Shown here: positions 25,810 through 35,813 of the stretch, in pieces
Numbering within the stretch: position 1 is the stretch's first letter
How the letters are laid out: each line of letters begins with the position of its first letter
DNA from: an uncultured Gammaproteobacteria bacterium
Lineage (GTDB): Bacteria; Pseudomonadota; Gammaproteobacteria; Pseudomonadales; Pseudohongiellaceae
Direction of reading: 5' to 3'
Length of the DNA: 64,000 nucleotides
Assembly (NCBI GenBank): GCA_937898685.1
Contig: CALEJT010000023.1
Coordinates: forward strand, 1 to 64,000
The notes under the pieces: model-generated
Databases searched by the model: none
What the model saw: only the letters and a program-made list of their open reading frames with translations
What the model was told of the DNA's origin: nothing
Position numbers and translations under genes: made by a program

Positions 25810-26148
25810 ATGAAAATGATCACGGCTGTCATCAAGCCCTTCAAACTGGACGATGTGCGCGAGGCGCTGTCCGGCATCGGCGTACAGGGTATTACCGTGA
25901 CCGAGGTAAAAGGCTTCGGCCGTCAGAAAGGTCACACCGAACTGTATCGCGGGGCTGAATACGTGGTCGATTTTCTGCCGAAAATCCGCTTGGAAATCGC
26001 GGTGGAAGACAACATGGTCGATCAGGTCATCGAAACGCTGAGCAAGGCGGCGTCCACTGGCAAGATCGGCGACGGCAAGATCTTCGTGCACAACCTCGAG
26101 CAGGTGATCCGTATCCGCACCGGCGAAACCGGCCCGGATGCGCTGTAA
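25810..26148 (+). CDS. glnK: Nitrogen regulatory protein P-II (GlnK/GlnB)
   Basis: 112 residues, the standard length. The N-terminal KMITAVIKPFKLDDVREAL, the T-loop with uridylylation site Tyr51 (LYRGAEY), the B-loop region TGKIGDGKIFV and the C-terminal RIRTGE are all intact. PII trimers sense 2-oxoglutarate and ATP/ADP and control glutamine synthetase, NtrB or AmtB. The ammonium transporter gene amtB, the usual partner of glnK, does not follow: a terminator and the convergent rsmE come next, so GlnB and GlnK cannot be told apart here. Confidence 0.93.
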   Translation: MKMITAVIKPFKLDDVREALSGIGVQGITVTEVKGFGRQKGHTELYRGAEYVVDFLPKIRLEIAVEDNMVDQVIETLSKAASTGKIGDGKIFVHNLEQVIRIRTGETGPDAL

Positions 26149-26170
26149 ATAGCACGCCCCAATGCGCAAC

Positions 26171-26203
26171 AGACCGCCCACTTCATGTGGGCGGTTTCGT
26201 TTC
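26171..26203. terminator. Bidirectional terminator between glnK and rsmE
   Basis: A perfect 9-bp stem (ACCGCCCAC / GTGGGCGGT) with loop TTCAT, followed by TTCGTTT on the plus strand. It sits in the 57-bp gap between convergent genes. Confidence 0.85.
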
Positions 26204-26205
26204 TG

Positions 26206-26931
26206 CTAGTGCGATTCCCACAGCTGTTGCAGCACGGCGAGCGCGGCAACGGGTGCCGTTTCGGTGCGCAGGATGCGTGGACCCAATCGAATACCGACGA
26301 AACCCTTCGCGCGCGCGGCGGCGATTTCTTCCGGGGCCAGTCCGCCTTCTGGACCGATCAGGAGTGCGACTTCACCTTGCGGTACAGGACCTCCCAACCG
26401 CTGCGCCTCGGCCTGATCGAAGAGCAACTTCAATTCCGCCGCACATTCCTCGAGGAAACGGCTCAAGCTGAGCGGCGCCAGCACTTGCGGCACCTTCACT
26501 CGTCCCGATTGTTCACAGGCGCTGATGGCCACCTGCTGCCAATGCTCGACGCGTTTGTCCTGGCGTGAACCATCGAGCTTCACTTCGCAGTGCGCAGTGA
26601 AAAGTGGTTGGATGCGGGTGACTCCGAGCTCGGTGCTCTTCTGAATCGCGTAGTCCATGCGCTCGCCGCGCGAGATGCCGAGCGCGAGCAGGGTCTGCAG
26701 GGAGGACTCGGTACCGGGATCACTACCCTCGCCTACTAGCACTTCCACTTCGTGCTTGGTGACGGCGCTAACTTCCGCGGCGTACTGCAACCCCGAGCCA
26801 TCGAAGAGGCAGACCGGCGTGCCGGGTGTCACACGCAGTACCTTGCCGAGGTAGTGCGCGCGATCACCACCGAGTCGCAGCGTGGCGTTGGCAGTGATGG
26901 TTTGCGGTACGTAAAGACGCGAGATGCGCAC
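26206..26931 (-). CDS. rsmE: 16S rRNA (uracil1498-N3)-methyltransferase
   Basis: 241 residues, SPOUT family. An N-terminal PUA-like domain starts RISRLYVPQ, and the C-terminal knot carries the SAM signatures LLIGPEGGLAPEE and RLGPRILRTETAP. It methylates U1498 in the 30S decoding region. The GTG start fits the family N-terminus. It lies 28 bp downstream of ribA on the same strand. Confidence 0.95.
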   Translation of the reverse strand: MRISRLYVPQTITANATLRLGGDRAHYLGKVLRVTPGTPVCLFDGSGLQYAAEVSAVTKHEVEVLVGEGSDPGTESSLQTLLALGISRGERMDYAIQKSTELGVTRIQPLFTAHCEVKLDGSRQDKRVEHWQQVAISACEQSGRVKVPQVLAPLSLSRFLEECAAELKLLFDQAEAQRLGGPVPQGEVALLIGPEGGLAPEEIAAARAKGFVGIRLGPRILRTETAPVAALAVLQQLWESH

Positions 26932-26959
26932 CCTGGCTCCGATTCACGCGATGGCGTGC

Positions 26960-27544
<585 letters not shown>

Positions 27545-27701
27545 GGGGAAGTTCCAGGCCCACAAAAAAAGGGCCTGCACTTTACCAGAAAATGCGGATA
27601 ATGCCCCGGTTTCAGCCCTTGGCGGGCGCCGCTGTCGTGACCTGGGCAGCATTGATGAGGTGGCGCCCTGCTTGCGGGGGCGCCGGTAGTCCCGAACACA
27701 A

Positions 27702-28916
27702 ATGAAGCAATACACCGAATACGACATCGTCATCGCCGGTGGCGGCATGGTGGGTCTGGCCATGGCGCTGGCGCTGGCCGACACCTCACTGCGCGTGGCG
27801 CTGGTGGATCAGAAGGCGCCGCGACCGAGCGCCGAGCTGCCTCCGCTCGACGAACCACGCTTCGACAACCGCGTCAGCGCGCTCACGCCCGCGAGTGCGG
27901 CGTTTCTGGATGAGCTCGGGGTTTGGAGCCCCCTCACCCGACTGCGCCTCTGCCCCTATACCCGCATGGAAGTGTGGGATGCCGACGGCACGGGCAGCAT
28001 CAGCTTCGACGCGCGCGAACTGCATGCGGAATCACTCGGCTATCTCGTCGAAAATTCGCTCGTCACCGCGGTGCTGGCGGATGGTCTCGCGCGCAGCAAA
28101 GTGGACACTCACTACGGCTCTGGTTTCGCCGGGCTCGAACGCGAAGCCGAAGGCTGGACGCTGCGTCTGCAGGACGGCCGCAGCTTTGGCGGCAAGCTGC
28201 TGATCGGTGCCGATGGTGGCGCCTCCCGCATCCGTGAATGGGCGGGGCTGCGTACGCGCGGTTGGAGCTACGAGCAGCAGGCCCTGGTGACCACCTTCCG
28301 CACCGAATTGCCCCACGAGGCCACCGCGCGTCAGGTCTTCATGCGCACCGGTCCCCTGGCCTTCCTGCCCTTGCGTCTCCAGGGTGAGGATGCCGGCCAC
28401 CATTCCTCGATCGTGTGGAGCTGCGATCCGGAACTGGCACAGGAGCTCCTGGCCCTGGAACCGGACGAGTTCGCCGGTCGCTGTGCCCGCGCCTTCGAAC
28501 ATCGCCTCGGCGCGCTCGACATCCTCAATCCCGTGCAGTCCTTCCCGCTGCGCCAGTTGCACGCCGTCGACTACGTGCTGCCCCAGTTGGCGCTGATCGG
28601 CGATGCCGCTCACACCATCCACCCCCTCGCCGGGCAGGGCGTGAACCTGGGTCTGGCCGATGCCAAGAGCCTGGCCGCCGTCGTGCGCCGAGCCCTGGCA
28701 CAGGGGCGCGATTACGCCTCGTTGCAGACCCTGAGCCGCTACCAACGCGAACGCAAACCGCTCAACCTCGGCATGATGTTGGGGATGGAAGGCTTCAAGC
28801 GTCTCTTCGGCAGCAACGAACTTGCGCTGCGCTGGCTGCGCAACAACGGCTTGGCGCTGGTCGATGGTTTGGGGCCGATCAAACAGACGATAGCCCGTTA
28901 CGCCACGGGATTGTGA
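27702..28916 (+). CDS. FAD-dependent UbiH/VisC-type hydroxylase
   Basis: 404 residues, flavoprotein monooxygenase of the UbiH/UbiF/UbiI/VisC family acting on ubiquinone precursors at the membrane. Dinucleotide motif VIAGGGMVGLAMAL, the GADGGASRIREWAG stretch, and the FAD-ribityl motif LIGDAAHTIHPLAGQG followed by NLGLAD are present. Which ring position it hydroxylates cannot be read from sequence; the second family member expected beside it (ubiH-visC pairs) is absent from the window. The gene is divergent from ribA. Confidence 0.9.
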   Translation: MKQYTEYDIVIAGGGMVGLAMALALADTSLRVALVDQKAPRPSAELPPLDEPRFDNRVSALTPASAAFLDELGVWSPLTRLRLCPYTRMEVWDADGTGSISFDARELHAESLGYLVENSLVTAVLADGLARSKVDTHYGSGFAGLEREAEGWTLRLQDGRSFGGKLLIGADGGASRIREWAGLRTRGWSYEQQALVTTFRTELPHEATARQVFMRTGPLAFLPLRLQGEDAGHHSSIVWSCDPELAQELLALEPDEFAGRCARAFEHRLGALDILNPVQSFPLRQLHAVDYVLPQLALIGDAAHTIHPLAGQGVNLGLADAKSLAAVVRRALAQGRDYASLQTLSRYQRERKPLNLGMMLGMEGFKRLFGSNELALRWLRNNGLALVDGLGPIKQTIARYATGL

Positions 28917-28922
28917 CCATGA

Positions 28923-28939
28923 ATGATAATTATTATCAT
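28923..28939. promoter_or_regulatory. Fur box upstream of the iron ABC genes
   Basis: A perfect 17-bp palindrome with arms ATGATAAT / ATTATCAT around a central T, matching the core of the Fur consensus (GATAATGATAATCATTATC). It lies 49 bp before the binding-protein gene, so that gene is very likely repressed by Fe2+-Fur. Confidence 0.9.
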
Positions 28940-28987
28940 CTCCTGCCCCTCTGATTGATTCCCCGCCAGTTTCCCCACGGAGTCGCC

Positions 28988-30097
28988 ATGTCCCACTTCG
29001 CCCTCCCCGTTTCTCCCTCCGTTTCGGCCCTGCGCAGCCTGAGCCTGGCACTGGTGGCCGCCTTCACCCTGGCAGCTTGTGGCGGCGACGACTCCGCTCC
29101 GCAGAGTGGCGCGGCGCCGAGTCCGGGCGCTTCCGGCACGGCCGCGGCGACGCCAGAGCCGACGGGCCCGGTGGTGGTCTATTCCTCGCGCCAGGAATAC
29201 CTCATCAAACCGCTGTTCGACCGCTTCACGCAGGAAACCGGCATTGAGGTGCAGACGCAGACGGGTGAGGAAGGGCCGCTGATCGCACGTCTGGAAGCCG
29301 AGGGGATAGGCACCTACGCCGACCTCTTCTACACCGTGGACGTGGGCAATCTGTGGATCGCCGCCAACAAGGGTTTGTTGGCGCCCACTCGCTCGGAAAT
29401 TCTCGAAAAAGACATCCCCGAGCATCTGCGCGACCCCGAAGGCCGCTGGTTCGGTCTGTCGGTGCGTGCCCGCACCATCGCCTACTCCACCGAGCGGGTG
29501 AAGCCGGAAGAACTCTCCACCTACGAGGCGCTGGCCGATCCCAAGTGGAAGGGGCGTCTCTGTCTGCGCACCTCGCGCAAGGTCTACAACATGTCGCTGG
29601 TGGCCACGATGATCAATCGTCTCGGCGAGGCGCAGACCGAAGAAGTGGTGAAGGGCTGGGTTGGCAACCTCGCCACGCGTGTTTTCAACAGCGACAACCT
29701 GATCGTGCAGGCGATCGCGGCGGGTCAGTGCGACGTGGGGATAGTGAATACCTACTATCTTGGCCAGGAACAGCAGCAGAACCCCGACATCCCGGTGGCG
29801 CTGTTCTGGGCCAACCAGGACACGAGCGGTGTGCATGTGAACATCAGCGGCGCCGGCATCACCACCCACGCCAAGAACCCGGAAGGTGCCAAGCGTCTGC
29901 TCGAGTGGCTGTCCACCGAGGAGCCGCAGCGGATGTTCTCTGAGCTCAACCTCGAGTTCCCCGCCAACCCGGCCATCGAACCGGTGCCGCTGGTGCAGAG
30001 CTGGGGCGAGTTCAAGCCCGACCAGGTCAACGTCGAAGTGGCGGGACGCCTGCAGGCCGACGCCGTGCGTCTGATGGACCGCGCCGACTATCGCTAA
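28988..30097 (+). CDS. Fe(3+) ABC transporter substrate-binding lipoprotein (FutA/FbpA-like)
   Basis: 369 residues. The N-terminus ends in the lipobox-like LAAC-GGDD, so it is probably a lipid-anchored periplasmic binding protein. The class II fold has VVVYSSRQEYLIKPLF at the start and the iron-binding Tyr pair in NTYYLG. It would bind ferric iron or a simple chelate. A Fur box precedes it and the permease gene follows by 22 bp. The upstream in-frame TTG at 28955 would spoil the signal peptide, so ATG 28988 is preferred. Confidence 0.92.
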   Translation: MSHFALPVSPSVSALRSLSLALVAAFTLAACGGDDSAPQSGAAPSPGASGTAAATPEPTGPVVVYSSRQEYLIKPLFDRFTQETGIEVQTQTGEEGPLIARLEAEGIGTYADLFYTVDVGNLWIAANKGLLAPTRSEILEKDIPEHLRDPEGRWFGLSVRARTIAYSTERVKPEELSTYEALADPKWKGRLCLRTSRKVYNMSLVATMINRLGEAQTEEVVKGWVGNLATRVFNSDNLIVQAIAAGQCDVGIVNTYYLGQEQQQNPDIPVALFWANQDTSGVHVNISGAGITTHAKNPEGAKRLLEWLSTEEPQRMFSELNLEFPANPAIEPVPLVQSWGEFKPDQVNVEVAGRLQADAVRLMDRADYR

Positions 30098-30119
30098 GCT
30101 CTTCAGTTAGTACTCACTG

Positions 30120-31784
30120 ATGCCCCGCACCCACACCCCTTCCGTCTCCGGCACCTTGCATCTGCCCGGCGGCTGGCGGGTGCTGGGTCTGGCTGCGGCC
30201 CTGCTGGTGGCGCTGCCGATCCTGATGCTGCTCACGCAATGGGCCACGCTCGGGACGGGTGAGCAGGACATCTGGCAGCATCTGTTCGCTACCAAGCTCG
30301 ACCGCCTCGCCCTCAACACCATCGTGCTGCTGTTGGGAGTGGGGGTACTGGTGACGGTGCTCGGCACCAGCCTGGCCTGGCTGGTGAGCATGTGTGAGTT
30401 CCCCGGCCGGCGCTGGTTCGACTGGGCGTTGATGCTGCCGCTGGCCATCCCCGGCTACGTGATGGCCTTCGTCTTCTACGGCCTCTTCAGCTTTGCCGGT
30501 CCCATCCAGAGTTGGGGCCGCTCGGTGTTCGGCGCCAATTTCTGGTTCCCGGATCTGCAGGGTGCGGTGGGCGTGATTTTGGTGATGGGCCTGGTGCTCT
30601 ATCCCTACGTCTATCTGATGGCGCGCAGTGCCTTCACCGTGCAGGGCCGCAACCTGCTCGACGCGGCGCGCCTCCTGGGACTCAGCACCACCGGTGCCTT
30701 CTGGAAAGTGGCACTGCCGGTGGCGCGACCGGCGGTGATCGGCGGCGTGGCGCTGGCGCTGATGGAGACCCTGGCCGACTTCGGCGCCGTATCCGTCTTC
30801 AACTACGACACCTTCACCACCGCCATCTACAACGCCTGGTACGGCCTCTTCAACTTGGCGGTGGCGGCGCAACTGGCCTCACTGCTCCTGGTGTTCGTGG
30901 CGCTGACGCTGATGCTCGAGCACTACAGCCGCAAGCACGCCCGCTTCACCCAGGACGAGCGCAGCCGCGCAGCGCAGCGTTTCCGTCTGCAGGGCGCGCA
31001 GGCCTGGGCGGCGACCTCGTGGTGTCTGGTGATCTTCCTGCTCGCCTTCGGCGTGCCGGTGACCCAGCTCCTGATCTGGGTGGCCGAGACCTGGCGCACC
31101 GAGCTCGACAGCCGTTATCCCGAATTCCTCCTGCACACACTGGAACTGGCGGCCCTGGCGGCGCTGGCGACGGTGTTGGTCGCCTTGCTCCTCGCCTTCA
31201 TCCGCCGTCTGCCGAAGAGCCGCTGGAAGTGGTTGGAGCGCTTGAGCGTGCGTCTGGCCACCCTGGGCTATGCGCTTCCCGGTTCCGTATTGGCCGTGGG
31301 CATCATCATTGCCTTCACCACGCTCGACCAGCGCTTGCAGGGCCTGCTCGGAAGTGGGCCTTTCCTGGTCGGCAGCGTTTTCGCCCTGATCCTGGCCTAC
31401 CTGACCCGCTTCATGGCCGTGGCCTACGCGCCGCTCGACGCCTCGCTCGAGCGCATCAAACCCAGTCTCTGCGACGCCGCGCGCAGCCTCGGCGCCGGCC
31501 CGGGGCGTCTCGTGCGTCAGATCTACCTGCCACTGTTGCGTCCCGGCTTCTTCACGGCGCTGATCATCGTGTTCGTGGACGTGATGAAGGAGATGCCCGC
31601 CACCCTCATCATGCGCCCCTTCGGCTGGGACACCCTCGCCGTGCGCATCTACCAGATGACGGCCGAGGGCCAGTGGGAACGCGCCGCGCTGCCGGCCCTG
31701 ACCCTGCTGCTGGCCGGTCTGATTCCCGTCCTCATCCTCGTGCGCCAGTCCGGCGCCCGCCGCGAGAATCGCACCGCCGGCTAG
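30120..31784 (+). CDS. Iron ABC transporter permease (FbpB-like)
   Basis: 554 residues: two fused copies of the six-helix permease domain. Each half carries an EAA-type loop that contacts the ATPase (LLDAARLLGLSTTGAFWKVA and LCDAARSLGAGPGRLVRQIY). It forms the inner-membrane channel for the binding protein encoded just upstream. Odd: no ATPase (fbpC) follows; the next gene is rppH after a promoter, so the ATPase must be elsewhere or shared. Confidence 0.92.
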   Translation: MPRTHTPSVSGTLHLPGGWRVLGLAAALLVALPILMLLTQWATLGTGEQDIWQHLFATKLDRLALNTIVLLLGVGVLVTVLGTSLAWLVSMCEFPGRRWFDWALMLPLAIPGYVMAFVFYGLFSFAGPIQSWGRSVFGANFWFPDLQGAVGVILVMGLVLYPYVYLMARSAFTVQGRNLLDAARLLGLSTTGAFWKVALPVARPAVIGGVALALMETLADFGAVSVFNYDTFTTAIYNAWYGLFNLAVAAQLASLLLVFVALTLMLEHYSRKHARFTQDERSRAAQRFRLQGAQAWAATSWCLVIFLLAFGVPVTQLLIWVAETWRTELDSRYPEFLLHTLELAALAALATVLVALLLAFIRRLPKSRWKWLERLSVRLATLGYALPGSVLAVGIIIAFTTLDQRLQGLLGSGPFLVGSVFALILAYLTRFMAVAYAPLDASLERIKPSLCDAARSLGAGPGRLVRQIYLPLLRPGFFTALIIVFVDVMKEMPATLIMRPFGWDTLAVRIYQMTAEGQWERAALPALTLLLAGLIPVLILVRQSGARRENRTAG

Positions 31785-31910
31785 GCCGCCTGCAGCCGCT
31801 TCCGCCTCGGCCGCGTCAATTTCCGCCAGAGCTGTGCATTCATCTCGCGGAGCTCATCAATAGGTGAACCGAAGTGTTTGTCCTCGTTAATATTTCCTGC
31901 GATTGGGAAG

Positions 31911-31940
31911 TTGCAGGAAGTGCCCGCCGTCCCATACTAT
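31911..31940 (+). promoter_or_regulatory. Sigma-70 promoter of rppH
   Basis: TTGCAG (31911-31916), an 18-bp spacer and TACTAT (31935-31940), about 100 bp before the chosen start. It separates rppH from the iron genes. Confidence 0.55.
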
Positions 31941-32042
31941 GCGGCCATTATTTTCCATTGCTTCCCGTCCCCGCCGCCCATGGGCGTGCGCAAGGGGGGC
32001 GCCGGCCGGACTGACCCGGCATGGCTCGACGAGTACACGAAC

Positions 32043-32588
32043 GTGATTGATACCGACGGCTTCAGGCCCAACGTGGGGCTGATAATTTTCAACGGTGAAG
32101 GCAAGCTCTTGTGGGCCAAGCGTGTCGGCCAGGACGCCTGGCAGTTCCCTCAAGGCGGCATTCAGCACCGTGAAACTCCTCAGGCGGCAGCGCTAAGAGA
32201 GCTGCGGGAAGAAGTTGGTCTCGATCCCTCGGACGTGGAAATCGTCGCCAGCACCAGCAAGTGGCTGCGCTATCGCCTGCCGCCGCACCTGGTGCGTCAG
32301 CGTTCTCATCCGGTGTGCATCGGTCAGAAGCAGCGGTGGTTCCTGCTGCGGCTTCTGGCGGACACGAGCCGCATCCGTTTCGATCTCGGCGACAAGCCGG
32401 AATTCGAGGAAGTACGCTGGATCGATTATTGGGAAGGCGCCGAGCAGGTGGTGTCATTCAAGCGCAATGTGTATCGCAAGGCGCTGACGGAACTGCGGGA
32501 ACCCTTTGCCAGGGCGCTTGGACAGGCGCCCCGTGCCGCCGCGGCGGCTGATACGACAACAAAAGGCTCGGCCGAGCACGTGGGCTAG
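32043..32588 (+). CDS. rppH: RNA pyrophosphohydrolase (Nudix)
   Basis: 181 residues from the GTG at 32043, chosen because RppH proteins begin with MID-DGFRPNVG; an in-frame ATG at 31980 would add 21 residues and has no better ribosome site. The Nudix box is perfect: GGIQHRE, then TPQAAALRELREEVGL (32153-32221). RppH removes pyrophosphate from mRNA 5' ends and so triggers RNase E decay. The Ala-rich C-terminal tail is longer than in E. coli. ptsP follows by 34 bp, the classic proteobacterial pair. Confidence 0.93.
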   Translation: MIDTDGFRPNVGLIIFNGEGKLLWAKRVGQDAWQFPQGGIQHRETPQAAALRELREEVGLDPSDVEIVASTSKWLRYRLPPHLVRQRSHPVCIGQKQRWFLLRLLADTSRIRFDLGDKPEFEEVRWIDYWEGAEQVVSFKRNVYRKALTELREPFARALGQAPRAAAAADTTTKGSAEHVG

Positions 32589-32622
32589 CAACCCTCGGCC
32601 GCCAGCCGCCGACGACGGACCT

Positions 32623-34896
32623 ATGCTGGACATATTGCGGAGCATCATTCAGGAAGTGAATGGCGCGAGGGATCTCGCGGCCACGCTCAGCATCATCGTC
32701 AGGCGCGTGCAGGAGGCCATGAACACCCGGGTGTGTTCGATCTACCTCCTCGACAAGAGTCTCGGTCGCTATGTCCTGATGGCCACCCAGGGTCTCGACC
32801 CCGCCGCCGTCGGCCGCGCCAGTCTGGCGCCGGAAGAAGGTCTGGTGGGTCTCGTCGCCCAGCGCGCCGAGCCGCTCAACCTCGAAAACGCCCGCTCACA
32901 TCCCCGCTATCTCTACATTCCGGAAACCAAGGAGGAAGCTTTCGAATCCTTCCTCGGCGTGCCCATCATCCACCACGGGCAGGTGCTTGGCGTGCTCGTG
33001 GTACAGGAAGCCGAGCAGCGGACCTTCGACAGCGACGCCGAAGCCTTGCTCTTCACCCTCGCCGCGCAGCTCGCGGTGGCCATTGCCAATGCAGAGGCGC
33101 GCGGCGCGGTCGTAGGCTTGAGCCCCACGGGCATCAAGACCACCGACCACAGTTTCGATGGCGTTCCCGGTGCGCCGGGCGTCGTGATCGCCACGGCCTT
33201 CACCGTCTTCCCGCCCGCCGATCTCGCAGCGATCCCCAAGCGTCAGTGCACCGACATCAAGGCCGAGATCCAATTCTTCAAGGAGTGTCTGCAGCAGGTT
33301 CGCGTCGACATCAGCGAGCTCAAGACCAAGATCAAGGGTCAGCTGCGCCCCGAAGAGCGTGAACTGTTCGATGCCTACCTGCACATGCTGAGCGACAACG
33401 CGCTCGGCAACGAAGTGGTCGCGCGCATCAAGGAAGGCAACTGGGCGCAGGGGGCTCTGGCGCAGGTCGGCCTCTCCTACGTACGCAACCTGGAACAGAT
33501 CCAGGACGACTACCTGCGCGAGCGCGCCAGCGACATCAAGGATCTGTGCGGCCGCGTGCTCTTCTATCTGCAGCAGAAGCAGAAACAGGTTTCGCCCTAT
33601 CCCGATCGCTGCATTTTGGTAAGCGAAGAACTCACTGCCGCGATGCTGGCCGAAGTGCCGAAGGACCGGCTCGTCGGGGTCGTCTCCGCCAAAGGCTCCG
33701 CGCATTCGCACGTGGCGATCCTGGCACGCGCGATGGGTCTACCTGCGGTGATGGGGGTGTCCGACCTGCCCTTTTCCGAACTGGACGGTCAGGAACTCAT
33801 CCTCGACGGCTACAACGGCAAGGTCTACAGCAATCCTTCCGATGCGCTGCGCGAACGCTACATGGAGATCGTGCGCGAGGAAGCGCAGCTCACCGAAGGT
33901 CTGGAAGCGATCAAGGATCTGCCCTGCGAAACGCAGGATGGTCATCGCGTACAGCTGTGGGTGAACACCGGACTCATGACCGACGCCTTGCGCTCGCGTG
34001 AACGTGGCGCCGAAGGCATCGGTCTCTTCCGCACCGAAGTGCCCTTCCTCCTGCGCGAACGTTTTCCGACCGAGCGCGAGCAGGCAAGCATCTATCGCGA
34101 GCAGCTCGAAGCTTTCTATCCCAAGCGCGTGACGATGCGCACGCTCGACATCGGTGGCGACAAACCGCTGCCCTATTTCCCGATCAAGGAAGACAATCCC
34201 TTCCTCGGTTGGCGCGGCATCCGCGTCAGCATGGATCATCCGGAACTCTTCCTCGGTCAGGTGCGCGCGATGATTCGCGCCAGCGAAGGTCTCGACAACC
34301 TGCAGATCCTGTTGCCGATGATCAGCAACGTGCGCGAGATCGATACGTCATTGGCCTTGATCCGTCGCGCCCATCAGGAACTGCTCGAAGATGGTCACAA
34401 CGTGGTGTTGCCGCCGATGGGTGTGATGATCGAAGTGCCTTCGATCGCCTGGCAGGTCGATGCCGTGACGCGTCGTGTGGACTTCGTGTCCGTCGGCAGC
34501 AATGACCTCACGCAGTACATGCTGGCGGTGGACCGCAACAATCCGCGCGTCACCACGCTGTTCTCCACGCTGCATCCCGGCGTGCTGCGCGTGTTGCAGC
34601 AGATCGCCACCGAAGTGCGCGCGGCCGGCAAGAGCCTCAGCATCTGCGGTGAAATGGCCGGCAACCCGGTGGCCGCCGTGCTGCTGATGGCGATGGGCTT
34701 CGACATCCTGTCGATGAATGCCACCAACCTGCTCAAGGTGAAGTCGGTGATCCGCAATCTCACGATGGAGCAGGCGCGCGTGATGCTGGCGCACGTCCTC
34801 GACTGCGAATCCACCGAAGAGGTGAAGGCCTACATGGAACAGGCCCTGCATGAAGCGGGGGTGTCGACGCTGCTGCGTTCCTCGCGCACGAGCTAG
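32623..34896 (+). CDS. ptsP: Phosphoenolpyruvate-protein phosphotransferase PtsP (EI-Ntr)
   Basis: 757 residues. An N-terminal GAF domain (about 1-165) is followed by the enzyme I core: the phosphohistidine swivel with GSAHSHVAILARAMG (His363 the likely phospho-acceptor), then the PEP-binding barrel with GIGLFRTEVPFL, LDIGGDKPLPYF and SICGEMAGNP. It starts the nitrogen PTS relay, passing phosphate from PEP to NPr and EIIA-Ntr. The ATG at 32623 fits family MLDILRSIIQEV. Neighbours rppH and lgt are the usual ones. Confidence 0.96.
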   Translation: MLDILRSIIQEVNGARDLAATLSIIVRRVQEAMNTRVCSIYLLDKSLGRYVLMATQGLDPAAVGRASLAPEEGLVGLVAQRAEPLNLENARSHPRYLYIPETKEEAFESFLGVPIIHHGQVLGVLVVQEAEQRTFDSDAEALLFTLAAQLAVAIANAEARGAVVGLSPTGIKTTDHSFDGVPGAPGVVIATAFTVFPPADLAAIPKRQCTDIKAEIQFFKECLQQVRVDISELKTKIKGQLRPEERELFDAYLHMLSDNALGNEVVARIKEGNWAQGALAQVGLSYVRNLEQIQDDYLRERASDIKDLCGRVLFYLQQKQKQVSPYPDRCILVSEELTAAMLAEVPKDRLVGVVSAKGSAHSHVAILARAMGLPAVMGVSDLPFSELDGQELILDGYNGKVYSNPSDALRERYMEIVREEAQLTEGLEAIKDLPCETQDGHRVQLWVNTGLMTDALRSRERGAEGIGLFRTEVPFLLRERFPTEREQASIYREQLEAFYPKRVTMRTLDIGGDKPLPYFPIKEDNPFLGWRGIRVSMDHPELFLGQVRAMIRASEGLDNLQILLPMISNVREIDTSLALIRRAHQELLEDGHNVVLPPMGVMIEVPSIAWQVDAVTRRVDFVSVGSNDLTQYMLAVDRNNPRVTTLFSTLHPGVLRVLQQIATEVRAAGKSLSICGEMAGNPVAAVLLMAMGFDILSMNATNLLKVKSVIRNLTMEQARVMLAHVLDCESTEEVKAYMEQALHEAGVSTLLRSSRTS

Positions 34897-34983
34897 CGAG
34901 GCTCGCGGGGTACCTCCGCGGCGTGCGATACGCGACAATGCGCCGCGCGGCGCAGGCCGCCTCCTCCAACAACGACAGGCCTT

Positions 34984-35811
34984 ATGCTGAATTTCCCACA
35001 ATTCGATCCCGTTGCCGTATCGCTGGGCCCGCTGCAGATCCGCTGGTACGCGCTTTCCTACATCGCCGGCTTCGCCGCCGCGTGGTGGTTGGGCTGTCGT
35101 CGCGCCGACAAGCCGGGCTCGGGCTGGACGCGGCAACAGGTGAGCGATCTCGTCACCAACGCCATGCTGGGGACGATCCTCGGCGGGCGTCTCGGCTACA
35201 TTCTGTTCTATGTGCTGCCGCAGAATCCGCAGCGCATCTTCGACGATCCCCTGATGATCTTCCGCCTTTGGGAAGGCGGCATGTCCTTTCACGGCGGCTT
35301 CATCGGCGTGATGGTGGCGGTGGCGCTCTATGCGCGCAGCATCGGCAAGTCGATCTTCGAAGTATTGGATTTCACCGCGCCGCTGACACCGATCGGACTC
35401 GGTACGGGGCGTTTGGGTAATTTCATCAACGGTGAACTCTGGGGCAGGGTCTCCGAGGTGCCGTGGGCAATGGTGTTTCCAGCCGATCCCACGCATCTGC
35501 CACGTCATCCGTCGCAGCTCTATCAGTGCGCGCTCGAAGGCGTGGCGCTGTTCTGTCTGCTCTGGTGGTATTCCTCCAAGCCGCGGCCGCGCTTCGCCGT
35601 GGGCGGGATGTTCTGCCTTGGTTACGGCGTGGCGCGTTTCAGTGTCGAATTCTTCCGTCAGCCCGATCTCGACATCGGCTTCGTCGCTTTCAATTGGCTG
35701 ACGATGGGCCAGCTATTATCTTTGCCCATGATCATCGCCGGTCTGGTGATCCTCCATCTGGCCTATACGCGCGACGCATTCCGTCCGCAAACGAGCAGCA
35801 ACAGGTCCTGA
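34984..35811 (+). CDS. lgt: Phosphatidylglycerol-prolipoprotein diacylglyceryl transferase
   Basis: 275 residues with about seven membrane helices. It transfers diacylglycerol to the lipobox Cys of prolipoproteins at the inner membrane. The HGGFIGV motif and the Lgt signature GRLGNFINGELWGR are intact. Several lipoproteins in this window depend on it. thyA starts 2 bp after its stop, so lgt-thyA are coupled as in many proteobacteria. Confidence 0.97.
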   Translation: MLNFPQFDPVAVSLGPLQIRWYALSYIAGFAAAWWLGCRRADKPGSGWTRQQVSDLVTNAMLGTILGGRLGYILFYVLPQNPQRIFDDPLMIFRLWEGGMSFHGGFIGVMVAVALYARSIGKSIFEVLDFTAPLTPIGLGTGRLGNFINGELWGRVSEVPWAMVFPADPTHLPRHPSQLYQCALEGVALFCLLWWYSSKPRPRFAVGGMFCLGYGVARFSVEFFRQPDLDIGFVAFNWLTMGQLLSLPMIIAGLVILHLAYTRDAFRPQTSSNRS

Positions 35812-35813
35812 AC

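Noticed and set aside
27545..27701. Possible FMN riboswitch before ribA
   Set aside because: The spacer is short and lacks the conserved RFN-element blocks; the hairpins seen are ordinary GC-rich ones.
28911..28936. A sigma-70 promoter overlapping the Fur box
   Set aside because: TTGTGA and TATTAT are only 14 bp apart, too close for a standard promoter; only the Fur site is supported.
30512..31867. A 451-codon frame within the permease gene
   Set aside because: Arg/Pro/Gly-rich out-of-frame reading of a clear two-domain permease.
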